From Pseudomonadota bacterium (lineage in GTDB: Bacteria > Pseudomonadota > Gammaproteobacteria > Burkholderiales > Burkholderiaceae_C), in the NCBI GenBank assembly GCA_023394015.1, contig JAEXBL010000099.1, forward strand, positions 1-7,280: 7,280 bases of DNA, read 5' to 3'. Below the pieces are notes generated by a model. It worked only from the letters and a program-made list of their open reading frames with translations. It was not told the DNA's origin and searched no databases. The position numbers and the translations under genes are program-made. Shown here piece after piece: positions 1 to 7,280 of this stretch. Numbering within the stretch: the first letter of the stretch is position 1; every line of letters starts with the position of its first letter.

Positions 1-31
1 TGTCAGGGCTGCGCTCATCGCTCCGGTTCAT
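1..31 (-). CDS. possible 5' end of a further minus-strand gene (partial, product unknown)
   Basis: Two overlapping ATG-initiated frames run off the left edge on the minus strand. One starts at 31 and reads MNRSDERSPD. The other starts at 18 and reads MSAALT. The ATG at 18 has GGAG upstream but with only a 2-nt spacer. The ATG at 31 has only a weak AAAGA about 8 nt upstream. Neither is long enough to identify. A further beta-oxidation gene such as a thiolase or enoyl-CoA hydratase would fit the operon context, but the intervening repeat could equally separate transcription units. This is a weak call made so that the edge is not ignored. Confidence 0.2.
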   Translation of the reverse strand, partial: MNRSDERSPD

Positions 32-45
32 CGTGATGGTCTTTG

Positions 46-88
46 CCCCCTCTCCCGCGCGCGGGAGAGGGCTGGGGTGAGGGTGAGG
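46..88. repeat. perfect 24-bp palindrome plus G-rich flank; repeat-like intergenic element or mRNA 3' stem
   Basis: Bases 48-71 form a perfect palindrome with 12-base arms (CCCTCTCCCGCG and its complement). A G-rich flank containing GGGGTGAGGG follows at 74-83. It begins about 19 bases beyond the stop codon of the fadN-type gene, so in the operon transcript it would form a very stable stem-loop. No U-tract follows on either strand, so it is not a classical Rho-independent terminator. It may protect the 3' end or mark it for processing. From general knowledge, CCCTCTCCC/GGGAGAGGG stems followed by GGGGTGAGGG recur between genes in many GC-rich proteobacteria. Membership of such a family is recalled, not tested here. 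Confidence 0.65.
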
Positions 89-89
89 C

Positions 90-2501
90 TCAATTCCTCA
101 CCGGCTTGCCGGTAGCCAGCATGCCCATGATGCGTTCGTGCGTCTTGGGATGGCCCAGCAGCGAAGTGAAGGCCTGCCGCTCCAGCGTCATCAGGTAGTC
201 CTCGTCGACCAGCGTGCCGGGATCGACGTCGCCGCCGGTCACCACGTGAGCGATCTTCAGGGCGATGTCGAAGTCGTGCTGGCTGATGAAGCCGCCGTCG
301 CGCATGTTCACCAGCTGGCCGGTGATGGTGGCCTTGCCGTCGCGGCCGGCGACGGGGAACAGGCGCTTCATCGGCGGGCGGTAGCCGCCCTCGTACATGG
401 CCTTAGCCTGCTGGATCGCCACATAAAGCAGCTCGTCCTTGTGCGGCACCACCACGTCGTCCCACAGCAGGTAGCCGAGCCGGCGCGATTCGAGCGCGCT
501 GGTGCCGACCTTGGCCATGGCGGCGGCGGTGAAGCCTTCGGTGAGGAAGGGCAGCAGGTCCTTGCCGGTGCTGGCCTCGGCGTTCTCGGCCGCGCGGCGG
601 GCGATGTAGGCCAGCCCGCCCGCGCCGGGCACCAGGCCGACGCCGACCTCGACCAGGCCGATGTAGCTTTCCATGATGGCGACGCGGCGGGCACAGTGCA
701 CCGCCATTTCGCAACCGCCGCCCAGCGCCAGGCCGCGGATGGCGGCCACGGTGGGCACGTTGGCGTAGCGCAGGCGCAGCATCAGCTCCTGCAGCTCTTT
801 CTCCATCGAGTCGACCAGGCCCACGCCGCCAGCCACGTAGCCGGGCAGCATGGCCTGCAGGTCGGCGCCGACGCTGAACGGGTCAGCGCCGGGCCAGATG
901 ACCAGGCCCTTGTACTGGCTCTCGGCGATGTTCAGGGCTTCCATCAGGCCCTCGCCGGCGTCGGGGCTGATGGCGCGCATCTTGGTCTTGAGCGTGGCGA
1001 TCACCACGTCGTCCAGGCCGTGCTCCTGCAGCGTCCAGACGCGGATGGCGTCGGTTTCCAGCAGCGTCTGGCCGGCCGTGGCCGGGCGCGGGCCCGCTTC
1101 GCCCAGCAACAGCTCGGGGAACAGTTGGCGCTGGTACACCGGCAACTGGCGGCGCGGCTGGAACTGGCCCGTGCTCGGGTTCCACGATCCCTGCTCGGTG
1201 TGCACGCCGCCGGCCTCGGCCACCGGGCCCTTGAACACCCAGTCGGGCAGCGGCTGCTTGCTCAGCGCCTTGCCGGCGTCGATGTCGTCCTGCACCATTT
1301 GCGCGACCTCCAGCCAGCCTGCCTGCTGCCACAGCTCGAATGGGCCCTGCTTCATGCCGAAGCCCCAGCGCATGGCCTGGTCGACGTCGCGCGCGGTCTC
1401 GGCGATGCTGGCCAAGTGCACGGCGGCGTAGTGGAAGCCGTTGCGCAGGATCGCCCACAGGAACTGGCCTTGCGGGCCTTCGCTGTTTTTCAGCAGCTTC
1501 AGGCGCTCGGCGGCGGGCTTTTTCAGCATGCGGCCGTAGACCTCGTTGGCCTTCTCGCCGCTGGGCACGTACTCATCGGCCTCCAGGTCGAAGCGCAGGA
1601 TGTCGCGGCCCTGCTTCTTGTAGAAGCCGGCCTTGGCTTTCTGGCCCAGGCGGCCGGTCTCGATCAGCTTTTGCAGCACCGGCGGCGTGGCGAAGCTGCC
1701 GTAGAACGAGTCGCTGGCTTCGTCCAGGTTGTCCTGCAGCGTCTTGATGACGTGGCCCACGGTGTCCAGCCCCACCACGTCGATGGTGCGGAAGGTGCCG
1801 CTTGAGGCACGGCCCAGGCGCTTGCCGGTCAGGTCGTCGACCACGTCGAAGGTGAGGCCGTACTTCTCGACCTCCTTCATCGTCGTCAGCATGCCGGCGA
1901 TGCCGATACGGTTGGCGATGAAGTTGGGCGTGTCCTTGGCGCGCACCACGCCCTTGCCGAGCACGGTGGTGACGAAGGCTTCGAGCTGGTCCAGCACCTG
2001 GGCCTCTGTGGTCGGCGTGCCGATCAGCTCCAGCAGGTGCATGTAGCGCGGCGGGTTGAAGAAGTGGATGCCGCAAAAGCGCGGGCGCAGCGCCTCGGGC
2101 AGCGCCTCGCTCAGTTTCGTGATCGACAGGCCCGAGGTGTTGCTGGCCAGCAGCGCCTGCTTGCCGACGTGGGGCGCGATCTTGTGGTAGAGGTCGCTCT
2201 TCCAGTCCATGCGCTCGGCGATAGCCTCGATGACCAGGTCGCAGCCCTTGAGCTTTTTCAGGTCGTCGTCGTAGTTGGCGACCTCGATCAGCGCCGCATC
2301 GGCCACGTTGGCCAGCGGCGCGGGCTTGAGTTTCTTCAGGTTGTCGATGGCCTTGAGCACGATGCCGTTCTTCGGCCCTTCCTTGGCGGGCAGGTCGAAC
2401 AGGACCACCGGCACCTTGCAGTTGACGAGGTGGGCGGCGATCTGCGCGCCCATCACGCCCGCGCCGAGCACGGCGACTTTCTTCACATTGAATCGGGACA
2501 C
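90..2501 (-). CDS. bifunctional 3-hydroxyacyl-CoA dehydrogenase / enoyl-CoA hydratase (FadN-like domain order)
   Basis: This protein of about 803 residues carries out the two middle steps of cytoplasmic beta-oxidation: hydration of trans-2-enoyl-CoA and NAD-dependent oxidation of 3-hydroxyacyl-CoA. The N-terminal half is the dehydrogenase. It has a Rossmann GAGVMG at 13-18, NTSG at 121-124 (candidate Ser123), HFFNP at 146-150 with catalytic His146, partner Glu158 and Asn197 in FIANR. After a linker at roughly 410-480 comes a crotonase domain. It has FSVGADL at 542-548, GGGCEM with Glu598, and Glu618 ahead of PGAGG at 625-629. The two glutamates are 20 residues apart, as in rat enoyl-CoA hydratase (144/164), so both sites look active. 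Dehydrogenase-then-hydratase order matches Bacillus FadN and is the reverse of E. coli FadB. The GTG start at 2501 is chosen because AAAGGA lies 5 nt upstream and the protein then opens MSRFNVKKVAVLGAG. An ATG at 2555 would add 18 residues unlikely to be native. It is last of four operon genes. Confidence 0.93.
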   Translation of the reverse strand: MSRFNVKKVAVLGAGVMGAQIAAHLVNCKVPVVLFDLPAKEGPKNGIVLKAIDNLKKLKPAPLANVADAALIEVANYDDDLKKLKGCDLVIEAIAERMDWKSDLYHKIAPHVGKQALLASNTSGLSITKLSEALPEALRPRFCGIHFFNPPRYMHLLELIGTPTTEAQVLDQLEAFVTTVLGKGVVRAKDTPNFIANRIGIAGMLTTMKEVEKYGLTFDVVDDLTGKRLGRASSGTFRTIDVVGLDTVGHVIKTLQDNLDEASDSFYGSFATPPVLQKLIETGRLGQKAKAGFYKKQGRDILRFDLEADEYVPSGEKANEVYGRMLKKPAAERLKLLKNSEGPQGQFLWAILRNGFHYAAVHLASIAETARDVDQAMRWGFGMKQGPFELWQQAGWLEVAQMVQDDIDAGKALSKQPLPDWVFKGPVAEAGGVHTEQGSWNPSTGQFQPRRQLPVYQRQLFPELLLGEAGPRPATAGQTLLETDAIRVWTLQEHGLDDVVIATLKTKMRAISPDAGEGLMEALNIAESQYKGLVIWPGADPFSVGADLQAMLPGYVAGGVGLVDSMEKELQELMLRLRYANVPTVAAIRGLALGGGCEMAVHCARRVAIMESYIGLVEVGVGLVPGAGGLAYIARRAAENAEASTGKDLLPFLTEGFTAAAMAKVGTSALESRRLGYLLWDDVVVPHKDELLYVAIQQAKAMYEGGYRPPMKRLFPVAGRDGKATITGQLVNMRDGGFISQHDFDIALKIAHVVTGGDVDPGTLVDEDYLMTLERQAFTSLLGHPKTHERIMGMLATGKPVRN

Positions 2502-2506
2502 TTCAG

Positions 2507-2512
2507 TCCTTT
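2507..2512 (-). promoter_or_regulatory. ribosome binding site that fixes the GTG start of the fadN-type gene
   Basis: On the minus strand AAAGGA sits 5 nt before the GTG at 2501. It lies inside the longer frame that begins with ATG at 2555, so it argues for the shorter protein. The longer extension would also be read through part of the gap and shows no family-like sequence. Confidence 0.75.
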
Positions 2513-2560
2513 CGGAGGTTCGTTGGGCTCGCGGCCTGTGGACGGCAGCGGGCATGGTCG

Positions 2561-2612
2561 GGGGTGCCGCGGCGCGGCTTGGCCGCGGCGCTGGCGCCGT
2601 CCCTTGAGGGAA
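2561..2612. repeat. GC-rich inverted repeats in the gap between the DUF2147 and fadN-type genes
   Basis: Two copies of GCCGCGGC (2566-2573 and 2582-2589) can pair with each other across an 8-base loop. An alternative is a CGCGGC/GCCGCG stem with a TTG loop (2573-2578 with 2582-2587). A second short stem, TCCCT/AGGGA with a TG loop, lies at 2600-2611. The whole gap between genes is 2502-2648, and it shows no convincing promoter or operator. No U-run follows, so full termination is unlikely. The element may be a dispersed REP-like intergenic repeat, or an mRNA structure that lowers or uncouples expression of the downstream gene. I cannot distinguish these from one copy. Confidence 0.5.
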
Positions 2613-2648
2613 GACCGCTCGCGAAGCAGAGGGGGCGCGCGGTGGGGG

Positions 2649-3091
2649 TCAAGGCACTCGAATCCAGGTCTGCGTGCGGCCAAACGGCCCGATGGAGCCA
2701 CGCACCAGCAGCTTGGCGCCGCCCTCGGTGGGCGTCAGACGCAAGGCGTAATCGCTGCCTTTTTCGGGGTCGAGAATGCGGCCGCCCTCCCACACGTCCT
2801 TGCCCTCGGCCTTCTTGCCGCCGCGGATGATTTCCATGCCCACCAGCGGCTGGCCCTTGCGGTCGTCGGTGCAGCGGTCGCACACGGCGCCCGGCTTGGC
2901 GTCGGGCGCCAGGCCTTTCTCGATGCGGCCGCTGAGCACGCCGTTGACCTCGGTGATGACGATGCGCGCCTTGGGCTGCCTGGTCTCGTCGTCGATGCTG
3001 TGCCAGGTGCCCAGTGGCGTCATCTGGGCCTGGGCCAGGCCGGCGCCGGCCATCACCACCAGTGCTGCGGGCAGCGTCTTGATCAGCTTGT

Positions 3092-3095
<4 letters not shown>
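2649..3095 (-). CDS. exported DUF2147 family protein
   Basis: A 148-residue protein with a clear Sec-type signal peptide: MNKLIK, then a hydrophobic stretch at about 8-21, with probable cleavage after AQA at residue 23. The mature part is about 125 residues and lies outside the cytoplasm, probably in the periplasm. It matches the DUF2147 pattern as I recall it: PLGTW near the N terminus, a CDRC pair (Cys72, Cys75), PLVGMEII at 83-90, GGRILDPEKG at 104-113, and a closing GRTQTWIR at 139-146. The family's biochemical function is unknown to me. The start overlaps the upstream dehydrogenase stop by four bases (ATGA, 3092-3095), and AGAGG lies 7 nt upstream, which indicates translational coupling. 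Its presence within a cytoplasmic beta-oxidation operon suggests a role linked to fatty-acid uptake, envelope lipids or stress during growth on fatty acids. That link is inference. Confidence 0.88.
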
Positions 3096-4888
<1,793 letters not shown>

Positions 4889-4931
4889 GGCGGATGGGCG
4901 CCTCGAAAAGTCTGAAGAAGATGAAGAAACT

Positions 4932-5582
4932 TCAGGCGCGGTAGCGCGCCAGAATGTTGTGGAAACCCCGGGTGGCGCGGTCCAGCGCGCCGGGGCGCTG
5001 CAGAAAGCGGGCTTCGTAGTGCAGCGCCAGGATCAGGCCGTGGATCTCGAAGGTGACCTGCCGCTCGTCGATGTCGGCCGCCAGGTGGCCCTCGTCGCGC
5101 GCCTGGGCCACGGCGCGCTCCATGGCCTGCATCCAGGCATCGACGGCGGCCACCAGCGCATCGCGCACGGGGCCGGGCCGGTCGTCGAACTCCACCGCGC
5201 CGCTGATGAAGATGCAGCCCGAATCCAGCTCGGCGCTGGTGAAGTGCATCCAGTGCTCGAACAGCGCGCGCAGGCGCGGCAGGCCGCGCGCCTGGGCCAT
5301 GGCGGGCTGGAACACCTCGCGCTCGAAACGCGCGTAGTATTCGCGCACCACCGAGATCTGCAGTTCGTCGCGCGAGCCGAAGTGGGCGAACACGCCGGAC
5401 TTGCTCATGTCCATGGCCTCGGCCAGGGCGCCGATGGACAGGCCCTCCAGCCCCACCTGCGCGGCCATCCGCAGGGCGGCATCGACGATGGCGGCCTTGG
5501 TCTGCTGCCCCTTGGGCAGGGCGCGGGCCTTGCGCTGCGAGGTGGCAGCCGGGGCAAAGGGGGAAATCAGGACGCGGGACAC
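4932..5582 (-). CDS. TetR/AcrR family transcriptional regulator, probable local repressor of the beta-oxidation operon
   Basis: A 216-residue TetR-type regulator. The N-terminal helix-turn-helix spans about 28-74: TKAAIVDAALRMA, then GLEGLSIGALAEAMDMSK and GVFAHFGSRDEL, the classic recognition-helix tail. A helical ligand and dimerisation domain follows, containing SGCIFISGAVEFDDRPGP (121-138). It is the first gene of the run that continues into the acyl-CoA dehydrogenase 43 nt later, and a 30-bp palindrome overlapping a predicted promoter lies directly upstream. I therefore infer autorepression and control of the operon, relieved by a ligand such as an acyl-CoA. The start is GTG at 5582. The frame is closed two codons earlier by TGA, and no later start preserves the DNA-binding domain. 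There is no visible Shine-Dalgarno. The ligand is not identifiable from sequence. Confidence 0.9.
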   Translation of the reverse strand: MSRVLISPFAPAATSQRKARALPKGQQTKAAIVDAALRMAAQVGLEGLSIGALAEAMDMSKSGVFAHFGSRDELQISVVREYYARFEREVFQPAMAQARGLPRLRALFEHWMHFTSAELDSGCIFISGAVEFDDRPGPVRDALVAAVDAWMQAMERAVAQARDEGHLAADIDERQVTFEIHGLILALHYEARFLQRPGALDRATRGFHNILARYRA

Positions 5583-5587
5583 GGGCA

Positions 5588-5617
5588 GTCAAAAAAGAAC
5601 GATCGTTCGATTTTGAC
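5588..5617. promoter_or_regulatory. 30-bp interrupted palindrome, probable TetR-family operator
   Basis: The core GAACGATCGTTC at 5597-5608 is a perfect 12-bp palindrome. Two mismatched bases flank it on each side, and then the outer arms GTCAAAA (5588-5594) and TTTTGAC (5611-5617) are again perfectly complementary about the same centre. Symmetry on this scale is typical of TetR dimer or paired-dimer operators. It ends 6 bases before the regulator's GTG start and overlaps its predicted -10 box, so bound protein would block initiation. Binding by the adjacent regulator is inferred from position. Confidence 0.8.
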
Positions 5618-5638
5618 CGACAAAGTCTTGGGCGCCAA
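5610..5638 (-). promoter_or_regulatory. predicted sigma-70-type promoter for the tetR-led operon
   Basis: On the minus strand a -35-like TTGGCG (5633-5638) is separated by exactly 17 bases from a -10-like CAAAAT (5610-5615). Each box matches 4 of 6 consensus bases. The predicted start of transcription falls near 5603, inside the operator core, which would give a leader of roughly 20 nt. A CTTGG/CCAAG inverted repeat (5627-5639) overlaps the -35. The match is moderate, but the location between divergent constraints (the stop of the FAH gene and the regulator start) supports it. Confidence 0.5.
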
Positions 5639-5671
5639 GTCCTGACGGCCGCTCAAGATGCAGGGTTTTCC

Positions 5672-6562
5672 CTAGGTCTTGCCGCCCACCCCACCCGGCG
5701 CCCGAAACGCCACCACCCGCTGGCGCTGCGTGCCCAGGCCGTCGATGCCCAGCGTCATCACGTCGCCCGGGCGCAGGTAGCGCGGCGCCGGCTGGCCATC
5801 AGGGCCACGCAAGCCCATGCCCACGCCGGGCGGCGTGCCGGTGGTCAGCACATCGCCCGGCGCCAGCGTGATGAAGCGGCTGACGTAGCTGACGAGCTGC
5901 GCCACGCCGAACACCATGGTGCGCGTGTGCCCGGTCTGCATGCGCTGGCCGTTCAGGTCCAGCCACAGGCCCAGGCGCTGCGGGTGGGGCACCTCGTCGC
6001 GCGTCACCAGCCAGGGGCCGATGGGGCCGAAGGTGTCGCAGCCCTTGCCCTTGTCCCAGGTGCCGCCGCGCTCGAGCTGAAAGGCGCGCTCGCTCAGGTC
6101 GTTGACCACGCAGTAGCCGGCCACGTGGGCCAGCGCGTCCCTGCGCGCCACGTGGCGCGCGGTGCGGCCGATGACCACGCCCAGCTCCACCTCCCAGTCG
6201 CTCTTCTTCGAGCCGCGCGGCAGCATCACCTCGTCGTCCGGTCCCTGGATGCAGGAGATGGCCTTGGTGAAGATCACCGGCTCCCTGGGCACCGGCAGCC
6301 CCGATTCGGCCGCGTGGTCGGCGTAGTTCAGGCCGATGGCGATGAACTTGCCGATACCGGCCACCGGGCAGCCGATGCGCGGCTTGCCGCGCACCGCCGG
6401 CAGCAACGCCGGCTTGAGCCGCCGCAGTCGGGCCAGCGCCGTATCGCCCAACTGCGCCGGGCCGATGTCGGGCACCACGGCGGACAAATCGCGCAACTGG
6501 CCGTGCTCGTCCAGCAGGCCGGGTTTCTCGCGGCCGGGCGGGCCGTAGCGCAGCAGCTTCAT
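5672..6562 (-). CDS. fumarylacetoacetate hydrolase (FAH) superfamily protein, substrate unknown
   Basis: A 296-residue enzyme of the FAH superfamily, whose members hydrolyse, decarboxylate or isomerise beta-diketo and 2-oxo acids using a divalent metal. The N-terminal cap is MKLLRYG and following residues. The core begins around 70 with FIAIGLNYADHA (73-84, His83). Metal ligands are visible as Glu124 and Glu126 in DWEVELGVVIG and Asp155 in VVNDLSER. A lysine/glycine-rich KGKGCDTFGPIGPW (171-184) and TGTPPGVG (241-248) complete the family pattern. Length fits the roughly 280-300-residue group often labelled ureidoglycolate lyase, acylpyruvase or homoprotocatechuate-pathway isomerase/decarboxylase. 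Automated names in this group are unreliable and I do not choose one. The ATG start has AAAAGGA with a 6-nt spacer. The gene lies 68 nt after slmA and 89 nt before the regulator, so it may be read with slmA or from a weak promoter I could not define. Confidence 0.9.
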   Translation of the reverse strand: MKLLRYGPPGREKPGLLDEHGQLRDLSAVVPDIGPAQLGDTALARLRRLKPALLPAVRGKPRIGCPVAGIGKFIAIGLNYADHAAESGLPVPREPVIFTKAISCIQGPDDEVMLPRGSKKSDWEVELGVVIGRTARHVARRDALAHVAGYCVVNDLSERAFQLERGGTWDKGKGCDTFGPIGPWLVTRDEVPHPQRLGLWLDLNGQRMQTGHTRTMVFGVAQLVSYVSRFITLAPGDVLTTGTPPGVGMGLRGPDGQPAPRYLRPGDVMTLGIDGLGTQRQRVVAFRAPGGVGGKT

Positions 6563-6630
6563 GGGCGGTCCTTTTCAAGCATTCTTCAAGTTTGCAGCGC
6601 CCGCCGCGCCTGCGCAAGCCGCCCCTTGGG

Positions 6631-7280
6631 CTACAGCATCCGGGCGATGCAGGCGTCGAGCTGCTCGGACGGCGCGCGGCGAAAGCCCGAGCGCGCAAAG
6701 CGCTGTAGCCGCCCGGCCATGAAGGCCGTGAGCACCGAGGCGGTGAGCTGCGCATCGGCGTCGGGCGTCAGGGTGCCGCCGCCGCTGTCGGCGCCGGGCT
6801 CGCCGTCGCGCAGGCACTGGCGCAGCGCGGCCTCCAGCTTGTCGAACAGCTGGTTCATGCGCTGCTGCAGGCGCTCGTGCTCGAACACCCGCGCATCGCC
6901 CACCATCACGCGGGTCATGCCGGGGTTCTTCTCGCCGAACTGCAGCACCATGGCGACGATGCGCGCGGCGCGCGCGCGGCCATCGCCTTCGCGCTCGTTG
7001 ATCTGGTTGATGAGGCCGAACACGCTGCTTTCGATGAAGTCGATCAGCCCCTCGAACATCTGCGCCTTGCTGGCGAAGTGGCGGTACAGCGCCGCCTCGC
7101 TCACCCCCAGCCGCGCCGCCAGCGCGGCGGTGGTTACGCGCTCGGCGCCGGGCTGCTCCAGCATCTGCGCCAGCGCCTGCAGAATCTGCACCCGCCGCTC
7201 GCCCGGCCGCGGGCGCGTGCGGCCCGCCGCCGCCGGCGCGGCGTCGGTGGGGGCGGCCGGGTCGGAAGAATCCAGGACAG
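6631..7280 (-). CDS. slmA: nucleoid occlusion factor SlmA (5'-truncated by the window edge)
   Basis: A TetR-fold protein closely resembling E. coli SlmA, which binds specific chromosomal sites and prevents FtsZ ring assembly over the nucleoid. Recognisable SlmA stretches, numbered from the GTG at 7191, are ILQALAQMLE (3-12), GVSEAALYRHFASKAQMFEGL (29-49, the recognition-helix region), FGEKNPGMTRVM (85-96, compare FGERNPGLTRI in E. coli), FEHERLQQRMNQLFDKLEA (103-121), and the C-terminal FMAGRLQRFARSGFRRAP (157-174). The frame stays open upstream of 7191 to the window edge. It reads an alanine/proline-rich segment and then RTRPRPGERR, which corresponds to the basic N terminus of SlmA. The GTG at 7191 is therefore internal and the true start lies just beyond 7280. 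A loop around 130-145 (GEPGADSGGG) differs from the E. coli protein. The gene ends with TAG. I saw no clear terminator in the 68 nt after it. Confidence 0.88.
   Translation of the reverse strand, partial: VLDSSDPAAPTDAAPAAAGRTRPRPGERRVQILQALAQMLEQPGAERVTTAALAARLGVSEAALYRHFASKAQMFEGLIDFIESSVFGLINQINEREGDGRARAARIVAMVLQFGEKNPGMTRVMVGDARVFEHERLQQRMNQLFDKLEAALRQCLRDGEPGADSGGGTLTPDADAQLTASVLTAFMAGRLQRFARSGFRRAPSEQLDACIARML

Noticed and set aside
48..71. Rho-independent terminator call for the palindrome
   Set aside because: The stem is excellent, but no run of T follows on either strand, so it is described as a repeat or 3' stem instead.
138..1805. Long plus-strand open frame (about 555 codons) opposite the fadN-type gene
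   Set aside because: Composition is low-complexity and rich in His, Gly, Ala and Val, as expected for the antisense of a GC-rich gene, and it shows no domain. The minus-strand frame encodes a fully recognisable enzyme.
5613..5645. Plus-strand -35-like TTGACC suggesting a divergent promoter
   Set aside because: No acceptable -10 follows at normal spacing, and only the minus-strand FAH gene lies to the right. The TTGAC is explained as an arm of the palindrome.
6563..6630. Terminator or promoter between slmA and the FAH gene
   Set aside because: I found only a 4-bp GCGC stem, a CTTGAA direct repeat and no U-tract or convincing -35/-10 pair. Only the ribosome binding site of the FAH gene is supportable.

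Overview
This is a GC-rich window in which every supportable gene lies on the minus strand, so it reads biologically from right to left. Protein sequences, codon use and gene set resemble a betaproteobacterium of the Comamonadaceae (Acidovorax/Variovorax-like). That placement is an inference from recognised protein families, not a database match.

Right edge (about 6631-7280): a 5'-truncated gene for SlmA, the TetR-fold nucleoid-occlusion factor that inhibits FtsZ. Next (5672-6562) is a fumarylacetoacetate-hydrolase (FAH) superfamily enzyme with complete metal-binding residues but no assignable substrate.

From about 5640 down to 90 lies a fatty-acid or acyl-CoA beta-oxidation operon. A predicted promoter overlaps a 30-bp interrupted palindrome that is probably the operator of the first gene, a TetR/AcrR-type repressor (4932-5582). 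After it come an approximately 600-residue acyl-CoA dehydrogenase of the DmdC/FadE type (3092-4888), a small exported DUF2147 protein that overlaps the dehydrogenase by ATGA (2649-3095), and a bifunctional 3-hydroxyacyl-CoA dehydrogenase/enoyl-CoA hydratase with FadN-like domain order (90-2501). The dehydrogenase makes the enoyl-CoA. The bifunctional protein hydrates it and oxidises the hydroxyacyl-CoA. A thiolase is not in the window. The repressor presumably senses an acyl-CoA or related ligand and controls itself and the operon.

Non-coding DNA is scarce and no gap exceeds 300 bases. The 147-bp gap before the fadN-type gene holds GC-rich inverted repeats. The left edge holds a perfect 24-bp palindrome with G-rich flanking sequence that looks like a dispersed intergenic repeat, then perhaps the first codons of another minus-strand gene.

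Most of the window is ordinary core metabolism. The points most worth a second look are the operator/promoter overlap, the periplasmic DUF2147 protein translationally coupled inside a cytoplasmic beta-oxidation operon, and the two intergenic repeat-like elements. I saw no CRISPR array, insertion sequence, tRNA, rRNA or phage feature, and no convincing new defence or mobile system.
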